A stretch of DNA of 64,000 nt from Occallatibacter savannae (lineage in GTDB: Bacteria > Acidobacteriota > Terriglobia > Terriglobales > Acidobacteriaceae), in NCBI RefSeq assembly GCF_003131205.1, contig NZ_QFFY01000005.1, forward strand, positions 310,001 through 374,000. Direction: 5' to 3'. Under the pieces are notes generated by a model. The model saw only the letters and a program-made list of their open reading frames with translations, ran no database searches and was not told the DNA's origin. Below are positions 36,705-44,737 of the stretch, in pieces (the stretch's first letter is position 1; every line of letters starts with the position of its first letter). The translations under genes and the position numbers were made by a program.

Positions 36705-37337
36705 TCAGTGCGGTCGGCCGGGGAGAACAAAGTGCTCGTCGCAGCGGGGCTCATAGTTGTCGCCGGCCATAATGATGGGGCTGTCATAAGGTGCAGGCTT
36801 GCCGTCGACGAGCCGCTGCGGGTAGAGAGCTTTGGCTCCGCAACTGCAGTACGCGACAAGCTCTGTCAGGTTTCCGGCGTACGTGCGAATAAGCCAGGAG
36901 AGTTGTAGCATTTCGCCGAACGGCATTCCGCGGAAGTCAAGCTCGAGCCCAGAGACAATTACATCGTGGCCCCACTGCAGCAGGCGCTTCGTGAAGAGAA
37001 AGAGGTCAGCAACGAACTGACCTTCGTCAATCGCGATGCACTCGACGCGCTTGCCGATCTGCTGCTCGGTAGCCTCGAGAATCGGCAGGATCGACCACGG
37101 ATCGGCTGAAGGAAACTGCACCGCTTCCATCTTGCCGCAGCCGCTTCGATTCCGGCTCTCGACCCAACCGGCAGCTGCCTTGGTATCGGCACTGGGCTTC
37201 AGCAACAACACGTACTGATGCGCGTACTGGCGGCGGATCTCGATGCGTCGCAGCAGTTCTGCGGTCTTGTTGCTGCGCATGGGCCCGACAATCATCTCCA
37301 GCTTGCCAACCACATTCGTCTCCTGCGAGTTGTGCAT
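36705..37337 (-). CDS. tdk: Thymidine kinase (type II)
   Basis: A 210-residue salvage kinase making dTMP from thymidine and ATP. It shows a P-loop GPMRSNKTAELLRR, the Mg-binding Asp in CIAIDEGQF, the lasso-type substrate region GLELDFRGMPF, and the zinc site CSCGA with a later CDEH. The P-loop has Asn where most members have Gly (S-G-K becomes S-N-K), and an unusual Arg before it. The ATG overlaps the stop of the DnaC-like gene by one base, so the two are translated together. Confidence 0.9.
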   Translation of the reverse strand: MHNSQETNVVGKLEMIVGPMRSNKTAELLRRIEIRRQYAHQYVLLLKPSADTKAAAGWVESRNRSGCGKMEAVQFPSADPWSILPILEATEQQIGKRVECIAIDEGQFVADLFLFTKRLLQWGHDVIVSGLELDFRGMPFGEMLQLSWLIRTYAGNLTELVAYCSCGAKALYPQRLVDGKPAPYDSPIIMAGDNYEPRCDEHFVLPGRPH

Positions 37338-38095
37338 CAGCCGAAACGGGCGCGCTTGACGCTCTGCCGGAAATCTTCACCGGTGACTTCAACCTTGATG
37401 CACATCTCAGCAAGACGAGATCGCATGCGGTCGCCGATTCTATCGCCAAGAGTTTGCTCGCGCGCTGCTCGTTCCGCGCTGCTGAGCGCTGAGCCGCCCG
37501 CGGGTAGGTCGGAATAGTTGGTTGTAATGATGGTGGTCTGCTTGTCGTTGTAGCGCGTATTGAGAATCAGAGCAACCGTGTCCCAGACCCACTCGTTCGG
37601 CTTCTGCGCTCCGAGATCGTCAAGCACCAGCACGTCGGCATTGAACACGGGTTTGAGCAGTTCCAGTTCCGTAGTATTAACCTGCGGGTTGTAGCTATTT
37701 TGGATATTTTTGAGCAGTTCGCGATAATCGCAGAAGAGCCCTTTGCAGCCTTTCTCCTGAACGAGCCTGCGCAGAACGCCCACAGCAAGGTGCGTCTTGC
37801 CGACACCGATCGATCCGGTAAAGAGCAATCCCTTGCCGCCGGTATCGTGCGGAAACTCGTCGACAAAACGGCGGGCAGTCAGCAGCGCTTTGCCAATCGA
37901 CGGATTGGCTCCGCGAAAGTCCGTTTCGTAGCCGTCCAGCGTGTAGTGACGGTAGCGCTCCGGGATGTGCGCCGCTCCAACGCGCCGCTCTTCGCGCTGG
38001 GACTGCTGGCACTCGCAAGGACGCGACACCCACAGGCCTGCGTCGGATTTCACGCGGATCAGGCCGATGCCGTCGCAGATTGGGCAGGTGGTCAT
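37337..38095 (-). CDS. DnaC/IstB-like AAA+ ATPase with zinc-finger N-terminus (probable helicase loader)
   Basis: A 252-residue protein. The start at 38095 follows an AGGAGC site. The N-terminus carries CPICDG and PCECQ, a probable four-Cys zinc site. The AAA+ core shows Walker A GSIGVGKTHLAVG, Walker B DVLVLDDLGAQ, sensor-1 TIITTNYSDLP and the arginine-finger region LGDRIGDRMRSRLAEM. DnaC and DnaI proteins load the replicative helicase; IstB relatives serve transposases. There is no transposase gene nearby and the gene is joined to tdk, so a chromosomal replication role is more likely. The longer open frame up to 38593 has no family similarity. Confidence 0.85.
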   Translation of the reverse strand: MTTCPICDGIGLIRVKSDAGLWVSRPCECQQSQREERRVGAAHIPERYRHYTLDGYETDFRGANPSIGKALLTARRFVDEFPHDTGGKGLLFTGSIGVGKTHLAVGVLRRLVQEKGCKGLFCDYRELLKNIQNSYNPQVNTTELELLKPVFNADVLVLDDLGAQKPNEWVWDTVALILNTRYNDKQTTIITTNYSDLPAGGSALSSAERAAREQTLGDRIGDRMRSRLAEMCIKVEVTGEDFRQSVKRARFG

Positions 38096-38288
38096 TGCTC
38101 CTATCAGGCTAGCGCAGTTTAGGGTAGCGTGCTGCGGTGGGAAAGACGGCCATGATCGTGGAAAAGCATTTCTCGATTTGCAGAGGCAATGCCCAAACAT
38201 GCGTTGAAACTGACTAGCGAGAGAGCTGGGCACCCACTGTAAGATTGTTAGTTCGCCAATTTCTTTTCCTTTCCAGAGGCTTTCTGTT

Positions 38289-39095
38289 ATGACTCGCGCT
38301 TCCATCCGTTTTGCAGTTGCAGTGCTCGCACTCGCCGGTGCGTCCGCCTTCAATCGCACCTCCGCGCAGGAGCCCGCAAACCTTCCGGAGACAAAGGCGC
38401 CAGCTCCGGCGCCCACTGTGCAGAAGCATCCTGATAATGAGTACTGGCGTAAGCACGATGCGCAACTCCTCACCGACTTCCCCTGGCTGGCTCGGTTCAA
38501 AGAAGCCGACGAAACATTGGGCGCTCCAGGAGCCGGCGAAAAACGCGTCGTCTTTTTGGGCGACTCCATCACCGAGGGATGGCATTTCGACAAGCCCGGC
38601 GGCGTCTTCGCATCGAAGCCTTATATCAATCGCGGCATCAGCGGGCAGACCACGCCGCAGATGGTGCTGCGTTTCCACCAGGATGTCATCGATCTGCATC
38701 CGAAAGTGGTGGTCATTCTGGCCGGAACTAATGACATCGCCGGAAATACCGGGCCGATGACCCCGCACGAAACCGAAAACAACATCGCGGCCATGGCAGA
38801 GATGGCGGCCCAGAATCACGTCGCAGTGGTACTGTGCTCCATTCTGCCTGCGTACGATTACCCGTGGCAGCCGGGGCTCATGCCCGCGCCAAAGATCGAT
38901 GCCTTGAACGCCTGGATTAAGGATTACGCGGCGCAGCACAACTACGTTTACGTCGACTATCACTCCGCGATGAAGGACGCCCGCGATGGGCTGCCGGCAA
39001 ACCTGAGTAAAGACGGCGTGCACCCCACGCAGGCGGGATACGACATGATGGTTCCGTTGGTTGAAGCTGGCATCGCGAAGGCAGAGCGGCCTTAG
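38289..39095 (+). CDS. Exported SGNH/GDSL-family hydrolase
   Basis: A 268-residue secreted protein. Signal peptide residues about 1-26 end in TSAQ, followed by a Pro/Ala linker. The SGNH core shows the nucleophile block VVFLGDSITEGW, block II Gly in RGISGQTTPQMV, block III LAGTNDIAGN and block V KDGVHPTQAGYDMM with the Asp and His. It resembles the acetylhydrolase or platelet-activating-factor type esterases and may de-acetylate polysaccharides (inference). The short hairpins GAGCG/CGCTC and CCCC/GGGG at 39106-39133 follow the gene. Confidence 0.9.
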   Translation: MTRASIRFAVAVLALAGASAFNRTSAQEPANLPETKAPAPAPTVQKHPDNEYWRKHDAQLLTDFPWLARFKEADETLGAPGAGEKRVVFLGDSITEGWHFDKPGGVFASKPYINRGISGQTTPQMVLRFHQDVIDLHPKVVVILAGTNDIAGNTGPMTPHETENNIAAMAEMAAQNHVAVVLCSILPAYDYPWQPGLMPAPKIDALNAWIKDYAAQHNYVYVDYHSAMKDARDGLPANLSKDGVHPTQAGYDMMVPLVEAGIAKAERP

Positions 39096-39133
39096 CTGAG
39101 AGTTCGAGCGTAACGCTCCCCTTTAAACCGGGG

Positions 39134-40306
39134 CTACTCGATCGTACTTTCCTGCGAGTGCTTGTGCAATGCCCATTCAGCAGCCGTGCGGAGCGCTGGG
39201 TCAGCGTCTTCAGACCATAGCTTCAGGCGTTCCAAAAGGCTCTCATCTGCACCGGGAGCGTTGCCCATTGCAACCGCAAGGTTGCGCTTGAACCCGAGAA
39301 AACCGGAGCGGCGAACCGGGGAGCCGTTGAAGAGGCGTTCCCATTGTTGCTCGTCGAGGGAGGCGAGCCACTCGAGCGAGGGATTGACGAGTTCTTCGCG
39401 GGGCTGGAGTTCGGTGTCGGCGCTGATGGGGGCTTTGCGGTTCCAGGGGCAGACGTCCTGGCAGATGTCACAGCCGAAGATCTGGCGGCCCATGCCGGAC
39501 ATCAGTTCAGGCGCGATGGGAGCTTTGTGCTCGATGGTGAGATAAGAGATGCACTTCGTCGCGTCCATCTGGTAGGGAGCGGTGAGCGCGTTTGTGGGAC
39601 ACGCATCGAGACAACGGGTGCAGGTGCCGCAGTGATCCGAGACCATCTGCGGAGTGCGATCTTCGGCGGCTACGTCGAGGGAAGTCAGCAGCACGCATAG
39701 AAATCCAAACGACCCCAGTTTGGGATGTATAAGGCAGGTGTTCTTCCCTGTCCAGCCAAGGCCGGCGGCGACGGCAAGTGATCGCTCGACGACGGGGCCG
39801 GTGTCAACGTAGGCGCGCGATTCGAATTCGCCGCAGCGCTCGCGGAGTTTTGCATCGAGAGACTTGAGCCGCTTCAGTAACACTTTGTGATAGTCGCTCG
39901 GGCGGCGCTCGCCTTTTTCGTCGATGCGGGATGACCATGCATATCGCGCAATCCATCCGCTGCTGCGTGGAGCATCTTCGGTTGAGCGCGGATGCGCGGA
40001 GTTGTAACTCGCGAAGCAGACGATCGCGGAGCGAGCCCACGGGAACGGAACAGCGACACGCGCGCGAACGAGTTCGCTGGTTTCACTTACGCGTTCGAGA
40101 TAACGCATACTCCCGGCGCGCCCTGCTTGTATCCACGATGTGAAACGGCTCGCATCACGAGACTCCGCGGCGTGCGGCAGAGGGACCAAGCCGGCGTTAG
40201 TGAAACCGCACCCGGTGGCTAGTGCGTAAGCTGCCTCTCTCGTGAGGTTTGTAGATTTGGAATCCAACAATGCACCCGCTGAATCAAATATATGGAAAAT
40301 TTCCAT
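39134..40306 (-). CDS. queG: Epoxyqueuosine reductase QueG
   Basis: A 390-residue cytosolic enzyme that reduces epoxyqueuosine to queuosine in tRNA, using cobalamin and two 4Fe-4S clusters. The DUF1730 part shows RARVAVPFPWARSAIVCFASYN; the catalytic-region YVDTGPVVERSLAVAAGLGWTG follows. Ferredoxin motifs CGTCTRCLDACPTNAL and CDICQDVCPWN come next. A HEAT-like C-terminal piece (FLGFKRNLAVAMGN) completes the protein. The start at 40306 has GGAG 13 bases upstream, which is wide; a start nearer to the TREAAYALA region is possible. The open frame reaching 40579 has no family similarity. Confidence 0.88.
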   Translation of the reverse strand: MEIFHIFDSAGALLDSKSTNLTREAAYALATGCGFTNAGLVPLPHAAESRDASRFTSWIQAGRAGSMRYLERVSETSELVRARVAVPFPWARSAIVCFASYNSAHPRSTEDAPRSSGWIARYAWSSRIDEKGERRPSDYHKVLLKRLKSLDAKLRERCGEFESRAYVDTGPVVERSLAVAAGLGWTGKNTCLIHPKLGSFGFLCVLLTSLDVAAEDRTPQMVSDHCGTCTRCLDACPTNALTAPYQMDATKCISYLTIEHKAPIAPELMSGMGRQIFGCDICQDVCPWNRKAPISADTELQPREELVNPSLEWLASLDEQQWERLFNGSPVRRSGFLGFKRNLAVAMGNAPGADESLLERLKLWSEDADPALRTAAEWALHKHSQESTIE

Positions 40307-40614
40307 ACATTTTTGGAACTCCAGCGCGTCATCCTTGCGTAGTGATATGCAGGATGATCCGGACAGAAGAGCGACACAGGCCAGATCCTTCGGTGGGACT
40401 GTTCGATTGTGAACGTGAAACAGGGCGATCGAACACTCAGCGGAGAAAGCCAGAACCGAGGCCGGTTGTATCCCGTGTGGATTCAGCAGATTGGGTTTGG
40501 CGATCTTTGGCTGGGAAGGTGCAAGAAAGAGGACAAGAGAAGCTGACTCCCCTGGATCAGTTGGCTTTTCCTGAGACACGCCCCTGTTGGGCGTATCAAA
40601 GGAGGTTTCGATTT
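40307..40614 (+). other. Leader between queG and the STAS gene
   Basis: Divergent gap of 308 bases with no gene. It includes a 6-bp hairpin ACGCCC/GGGCGT at about 40577-40593, just before the AAAGGAGG ribosome binding site of the STAS gene. The plus-strand frame that runs through it has no similarity to any protein. Confidence 0.3.
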
Positions 40615-40980
40615 ATGACACGCAATTATCAATCCGTCGTTGAGCCGCAATTGGCGGTACCGGGCAATCTTCACGAACTGGTGCGCGGGCAAGAACAGCG
40701 CCTGCTCAAGGAACTGGAGCCCGTGGTGCGGCAGCACTCCGTGACACTGGACATGCGGCAGATCGAGCGCATCGATGCGGCGGGAATATCTTCGTTGATT
40801 TCGCTGTATGGCGTCGCGCATGCCGCAGGACACGAGTTCGCGATCGTGAATGCATCGGCGCGCGTTGCCGAGATTCTCGAAATCGTTGGCCTGGATCGCA
40901 TTCTGATTTCGCACGTAGGTGCCACCACACTTGTGCCCTGCCCCGAAGGCGCAAACTGCTACGAGATGCCGGCCGCGTAG
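40615..40980 (+). CDS. STAS domain protein (anti-sigma factor antagonist-like)
   Basis: A 121-residue cytosolic protein with the STAS fold across most of its length (LDMRQIERIDAAGISSLISL, AIVNASARVAEILEIVGLDR). In SpoIIAA-type antagonists the phosphorylated Ser lies in a D-S-S-G motif; here it reads D-A-A-G. The Ser switch is therefore missing, and it may act constitutively or in another complex. The start is fixed by a perfect AAAGGAGG nine bases upstream. No anti-sigma kinase gene is nearby. Confidence 0.8.
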   Translation: MTRNYQSVVEPQLAVPGNLHELVRGQEQRLLKELEPVVRQHSVTLDMRQIERIDAAGISSLISLYGVAHAAGHEFAIVNASARVAEILEIVGLDRILISHVGATTLVPCPEGANCYEMPAA

Positions 40981-41173
40981 AACCTGACGCGGCTGGTATC
41001 GAAGTCCCCTTCTCCATTTCCTTGCCTATCGATCAGAGCGAGCCCACTGAACTTCCGATCATCGCGTAAGTTTGCGATGAATGGGGGCAGAGACCTACGT
41101 CACGTTTCTCTTGCCGAGCTCTTTCTCGAGAAGCCACTTCGACTTGGCTTGCATTCCTGTCAGACTTGATTGA

Positions 41174-41650
41174 ATGCTGGAGCGTTGGAAGGCCAGGGCG
41201 CAGGATATCCGGCGGGACGTAACCGCGCTTTATCTCGCGAGGCGAGACCCGCGCGTCCCACGGTATGCACGCCTGCTCGCGATTGCGATTGTGGGCTATG
41301 CTCTCAGCCCCATCGATCTGATTCCTGATTTCATTCCGGTGCTCGGGTATCTCGACGACTTGATCATCGTGCCTCTTGGCTTACTTCTGCTGGTCAGGAT
41401 GATCCCGCCGCAGGTGCTCGACGAGTATCGGATGAGGGCGGAACAGTCGGATTACGTCGTCGCGAAAAACAAAACCGCCGCGGTGCTGATTGTAGCCCTG
41501 TGGTGCTGCGGAATTGCCGTTGCGTGGTTTGCAGTGCGGCGGCACCTGTGGCGAGGATTGTCAACGAGTGCAAAAGAGGCTGGCGGCGATCTCGTCGTTG
41601 GTTTGTCGCGCATCTCCTTTGGTGATACGCACCTGCGATCAGCCGCGTAG
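41174..41650 (+). CDS. DUF1232 (YkvA-like) membrane protein
   Basis: A 158-residue membrane protein. The DUF1232 motif SPIDLIPDFIPVLGYLDDLI lies near residue 38, with helices on both sides. An additional C-terminal helix follows near residues 102-122. The family is widespread, membrane-bound and of unknown function. It is a single gene between the STAS gene and the ppdK leader. Confidence 0.85.
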   Translation: MLERWKARAQDIRRDVTALYLARRDPRVPRYARLLAIAIVGYALSPIDLIPDFIPVLGYLDDLIIVPLGLLLLVRMIPPQVLDEYRMRAEQSDYVVAKNKTAAVLIVALWCCGIAVAWFAVRRHLWRGLSTSAKEAGGDLVVGLSRISFGDTHLRSAA

Positions 41651-41934
41651 AATCTGAAGTTGAAAGCACGCGTAAGTCCAATTACACGTTGAGGGTCTGT
41701 GACGAGTGGCACATGCAAGTGTATACTTGCCGCGCTATTTCTACTTGCGATAAGGAATAGCCGAAAAGACACAGCCCTGTGCCGGGATGAGCGTTCGCAC
41801 CTGGTCAAATCAGCTCTTAAAGGCTCTGAAGCCAGACTTTCGTTCTGCCCGTCGAGGGGTAAGCCCCAGCGAAATCTGGGCGCTGTTCTTTCCGGGCTAT
41901 TCGTGAAGAAATCAACACCGGAGGCTTTAATTCC
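41651..41934 (+). promoter_or_regulatory. Long structured leader of ppdK
   Basis: A TATACT hexamer at 41722-41727 could be a -10 box, leaving a leader of about 200 bases with no gene. It contains CAGA/TCTG, a GGGG-TAAG-CCCC hairpin (41856-41867) and an overlapping CCCAG-N6-CTGGG hairpin (41865-41880). The last two share bases and cannot form together, as in attenuators or riboswitches. I could not match it to a known RNA class. Confidence 0.4.
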
Positions 41935-44670
41935 ATGACGCAGGGCGTAGTGGATCAGCAGTCCGCCGCGGCGGGCTCAACCTCAACCACAACCAAGTAT
42001 GTGTACTCGTTCGGCGACGGAAGAGCTGACGGCAACGGCAAAATGAAGGACGTTCTGGGCGGCAAGGGCGCAGGCCTCGCCGAGATGACTCTTGCTGGGC
42101 TGCCGGTGCCTCCGGGATTCACGATTCAGACGGAAGCCTGCCGCGAATACATGCGTGCGGGAAAGGTCAGCAAGCAGGTCGACACCGAGATGCTGGCTGC
42201 GCTCGAGAAGCTCGAAGAGTTGCAGGGCCAGAAGCTCGGCCAGGGCGACAATCCGCTTCTGGTTTCGGTCCGCTCCGGCGCCAAGTTCTCCATGCCGGGC
42301 ATGATGGACACGATCCTGAACCTCGGCCTGAACGACAAGGCCGTGGAAGCGCTGGCGAAACGCACCGGCAACCCGCGGTTTGCTTACGATTCCTACCGTC
42401 GTCTGATCCAGATGTTCGGCGACGTGGTGCTGGATGTCCCGAAGAAGCAGTTTGAGCACATCTTCGATGCAATGAAGGCCAAGCAGAAGGTTAAGTTCGA
42501 TTACGACCTGTCGCCTGCGGCGCTGAAAGACATCATTGCTGAATACAAGAAGCTGGTGAAGAAGGAAACGGGCAAGGACTTCCCGCAGAAGCCGCTGGAG
42601 CAGCTCGCCGCAGCGCGCGATGCCGTGTTCCGGAGCTGGCAGAATGAGCGCGCGAAGACCTATCGCCGCATCAATCACATCGACGACTGGTTAGGTACGG
42701 CGGTCAACGTGCAGGCCATGGTGTTCGGCAACCTGGGCGAGAACTCCGGCACCGGCGTGGGCTTCACGCGGAATCCTGCAACGGGCGAGCACGTGTTCTT
42801 CGGCGAGTACCTGATGAACGCGCAGGGCGAGGACGTGGTTTCGGGTGTGCGCACACCGATGCCAATCAGCGAACTCGAGAAGGCGATGCCGCAGGTATAC
42901 GACCACCTGAAGGCGATCACCTGGAAGATGGAAAAACACTATCGCGACATGCAGGATTTCGAGTTCACCATCCAGGATGGCAAACTCTACATGCTGCAGA
43001 CGCGCAACGGCAAGCGCACCGGCCTCGCGGCTGTTCGCGTGGCTATTGACATGGTGCGCGAAGGCCTCATTACGCAGGAAGAAGCCATCTTCCGCGTAGA
43101 GCCCAACCAGCTTTATGACTTCCTTGTCCCGCGCCTCGTCGAAAAGGGAGAGAAGATAGAAGTCCTCGCGACCGGTCTGCCGGCATCGCCGGGTGCGGCT
43201 GTGGGACAGATCGTGTTCACCGCTGAGGATGCTGTGAAGCATCACCAGAAGGGCGACTACAAGACCATCATCCTGGTTCGCGGCGAAACCACTCCGGAAG
43301 ACATCGCCGGAATGGAAGTGGCATCAGGCATTCTGACGTCGCGCGGCGGCATGACTTCTCACGCTGCGGTTGTTACGCGCGGCATGGGCAAGTGCTGCGT
43401 CGCCGGTGCGGGTGACTGCACGGTTGACGAATCAAAGAAGGAACTCCGCGTAAAGGGTCGCACCTTCAAGGCGGGCGACTGGATCTCGCTCGACGGAACC
43501 ACCGGGCGCGTGATCGCTGGCCAGTTGAAAACGCTGCCTGCACAGCCGGATGATCCGGATCTGGTCAAGTTCATGAGCTGGGTCGATCCTGCCCGCAAGC
43601 TGAAGGTTCGCGCCAATGCGGACATTCCTCGCGACGCGAAGCAGGCAAGGATGTTCGGCGCAGAGGGTATCGGGCTCTGCCGCACGGAACACATGTTCTT
43701 TGCAGAAGATCGCATCGGTCACATGCGGACGATGATTCTGGCGACGAACGAGAAGGATCGCCGCGAAGCGCTGAAGAAGCTCCTGCCCATGCAGCGGGCT
43801 GACTTCGTGGGTCTGTTCAAGGCAATGGAAGCTCTGCCGGTGACGATCCGCCTGTTGGATCCGCCGCTGCACGAGTTCCTGCCAAAGCGCGAAGATCTGC
43901 TGGTTCAGATCGCGCGCCTCGAAGAGTCGAAGCCAAAGTCGCCGAAGCTGAAGGAACTGCGCACGCTGCTGGCGCGCGTGGAAGAACTGCACGAGATGAA
44001 TCCCATGCTCGGACTGCGTGGATGCCGCCTCGGCATTACGTTCCCCGAGATCACGGAGATGCAGGCTCGTGCCATTCTGGAAGCGGCTGTCCAGGTGAAG
44101 TCGAAGGGCGGCGATCCACATGTCGAGATCATGATTCCGCTCATCGGCTCCATCGAAGAGATGCGGAATCAGGCTGCGATTGTGCGGCGCGTTGCTGAGG
44201 ATGTCTTCAAGGAAAAGAAGACCAAGGTGGACTACATGGTCGGGACGATGATCGAGCTGCCGCGCGCTGCGCTGACGGCAGATCAGATTGCGGAAGAGGC
44301 CGAGTTCTTCAGCTTCGGAACGAACGACCTGACGCAGACCACCTATGGCATCTCGCGTGACGACATCAACAACTTCCTGCCTGCGTACCTCAAGGCCGGC
44401 ATCTTCAAACACGATCCGTTCGCCACTCTCGACCAGAATGGCGTTGGCTCGCTGGTGAAGACGGCGACGGCGAAGGGACGCAACACGCGGGCGACGCTGA
44501 AGGTTGGTATCTGCGGCGAACACGGCGGCGATCCCGAGTCCGTAAAGTTCTGCCACAAGATCGGGCTGAACTACGTCTCGTGCTCACCGTTCCGGCTCCT
44601 CACCGCCCGCTTGGCTGCGGCTCAGGCTGCGGTGGAAGAGGCGACGGGAACTTCGCACACGAACAAGTAA
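41935..44670 (+). CDS. ppdK: Pyruvate, phosphate dikinase
   Basis: A 911-residue cytosolic enzyme converting pyruvate, ATP and phosphate to phosphoenolpyruvate, AMP and pyrophosphate (reversible; glycolysis or gluconeogenesis). The ATP-grasp part starts with GGKGAGLAEMTLAGLPVPPG and SVRSGAKFSMPGMMDT. The swivelling phospho-His lies in RGGMTSHAAVVTRGMGKCC near residue 476. The PEP/pyruvate barrel has EGIGLCRTEHMFF, MLGLRGCRLGI and the end GICGEHGGDP. The full length fits the family. GGAGG is placed ten bases before ATG. A hairpin terminator follows. Confidence 0.95.
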   Translation: MTQGVVDQQSAAAGSTSTTTKYVYSFGDGRADGNGKMKDVLGGKGAGLAEMTLAGLPVPPGFTIQTEACREYMRAGKVSKQVDTEMLAALEKLEELQGQKLGQGDNPLLVSVRSGAKFSMPGMMDTILNLGLNDKAVEALAKRTGNPRFAYDSYRRLIQMFGDVVLDVPKKQFEHIFDAMKAKQKVKFDYDLSPAALKDIIAEYKKLVKKETGKDFPQKPLEQLAAARDAVFRSWQNERAKTYRRINHIDDWLGTAVNVQAMVFGNLGENSGTGVGFTRNPATGEHVFFGEYLMNAQGEDVVSGVRTPMPISELEKAMPQVYDHLKAITWKMEKHYRDMQDFEFTIQDGKLYMLQTRNGKRTGLAAVRVAIDMVREGLITQEEAIFRVEPNQLYDFLVPRLVEKGEKIEVLATGLPASPGAAVGQIVFTAEDAVKHHQKGDYKTIILVRGETTPEDIAGMEVASGILTSRGGMTSHAAVVTRGMGKCCVAGAGDCTVDESKKELRVKGRTFKAGDWISLDGTTGRVIAGQLKTLPAQPDDPDLVKFMSWVDPARKLKVRANADIPRDAKQARMFGAEGIGLCRTEHMFFAEDRIGHMRTMILATNEKDRREALKKLLPMQRADFVGLFKAMEALPVTIRLLDPPLHEFLPKREDLLVQIARLEESKPKSPKLKELRTLLARVEELHEMNPMLGLRGCRLGITFPEITEMQARAILEAAVQVKSKGGDPHVEIMIPLIGSIEEMRNQAAIVRRVAEDVFKEKKTKVDYMVGTMIELPRAALTADQIAEEAEFFSFGTNDLTQTTYGISRDDINNFLPAYLKAGIFKHDPFATLDQNGVGSLVKTATAKGRNTRATLKVGICGEHGGDPESVKFCHKIGLNYVSCSPFRLLTARLAAAQAAVEEATGTSHTNK

Positions 44671-44692
44671 ACACAATAACAAGGCCAGTGAT

Positions 44693-44728
44693 GAAGGGCG
44701 TCCGCAACGCGGGCGCCCTTCTTATTTC
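44693..44728 (+). terminator. Rho-independent terminator after ppdK
   Basis: An 8-bp stem (GAAGGGCG at 44693-44700, complement at 44714-44721) with a GC-rich loop is followed by TTATTTCT. Confidence 0.8.
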
Positions 44729-44737
44729 TACGTTGAA

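Noticed and set aside
38096..38593. A 166-codon N-terminal extension of the DnaC-like ATPase
   Set aside because: The zinc-finger start at 38095 has a ribosome binding site, and the extension is antisense to the SGNH hydrolase gene.
40307..40614. A 115-codon N-terminal extension of the STAS protein
   Set aside because: No similarity, while a perfect ribosome binding site sits before the ATG at 40615.
41651..41934. c-di-GMP (GEMM) or glycine riboswitch before ppdK
   Set aside because: The conserved core sequences of these classes were looked for by eye and not found.
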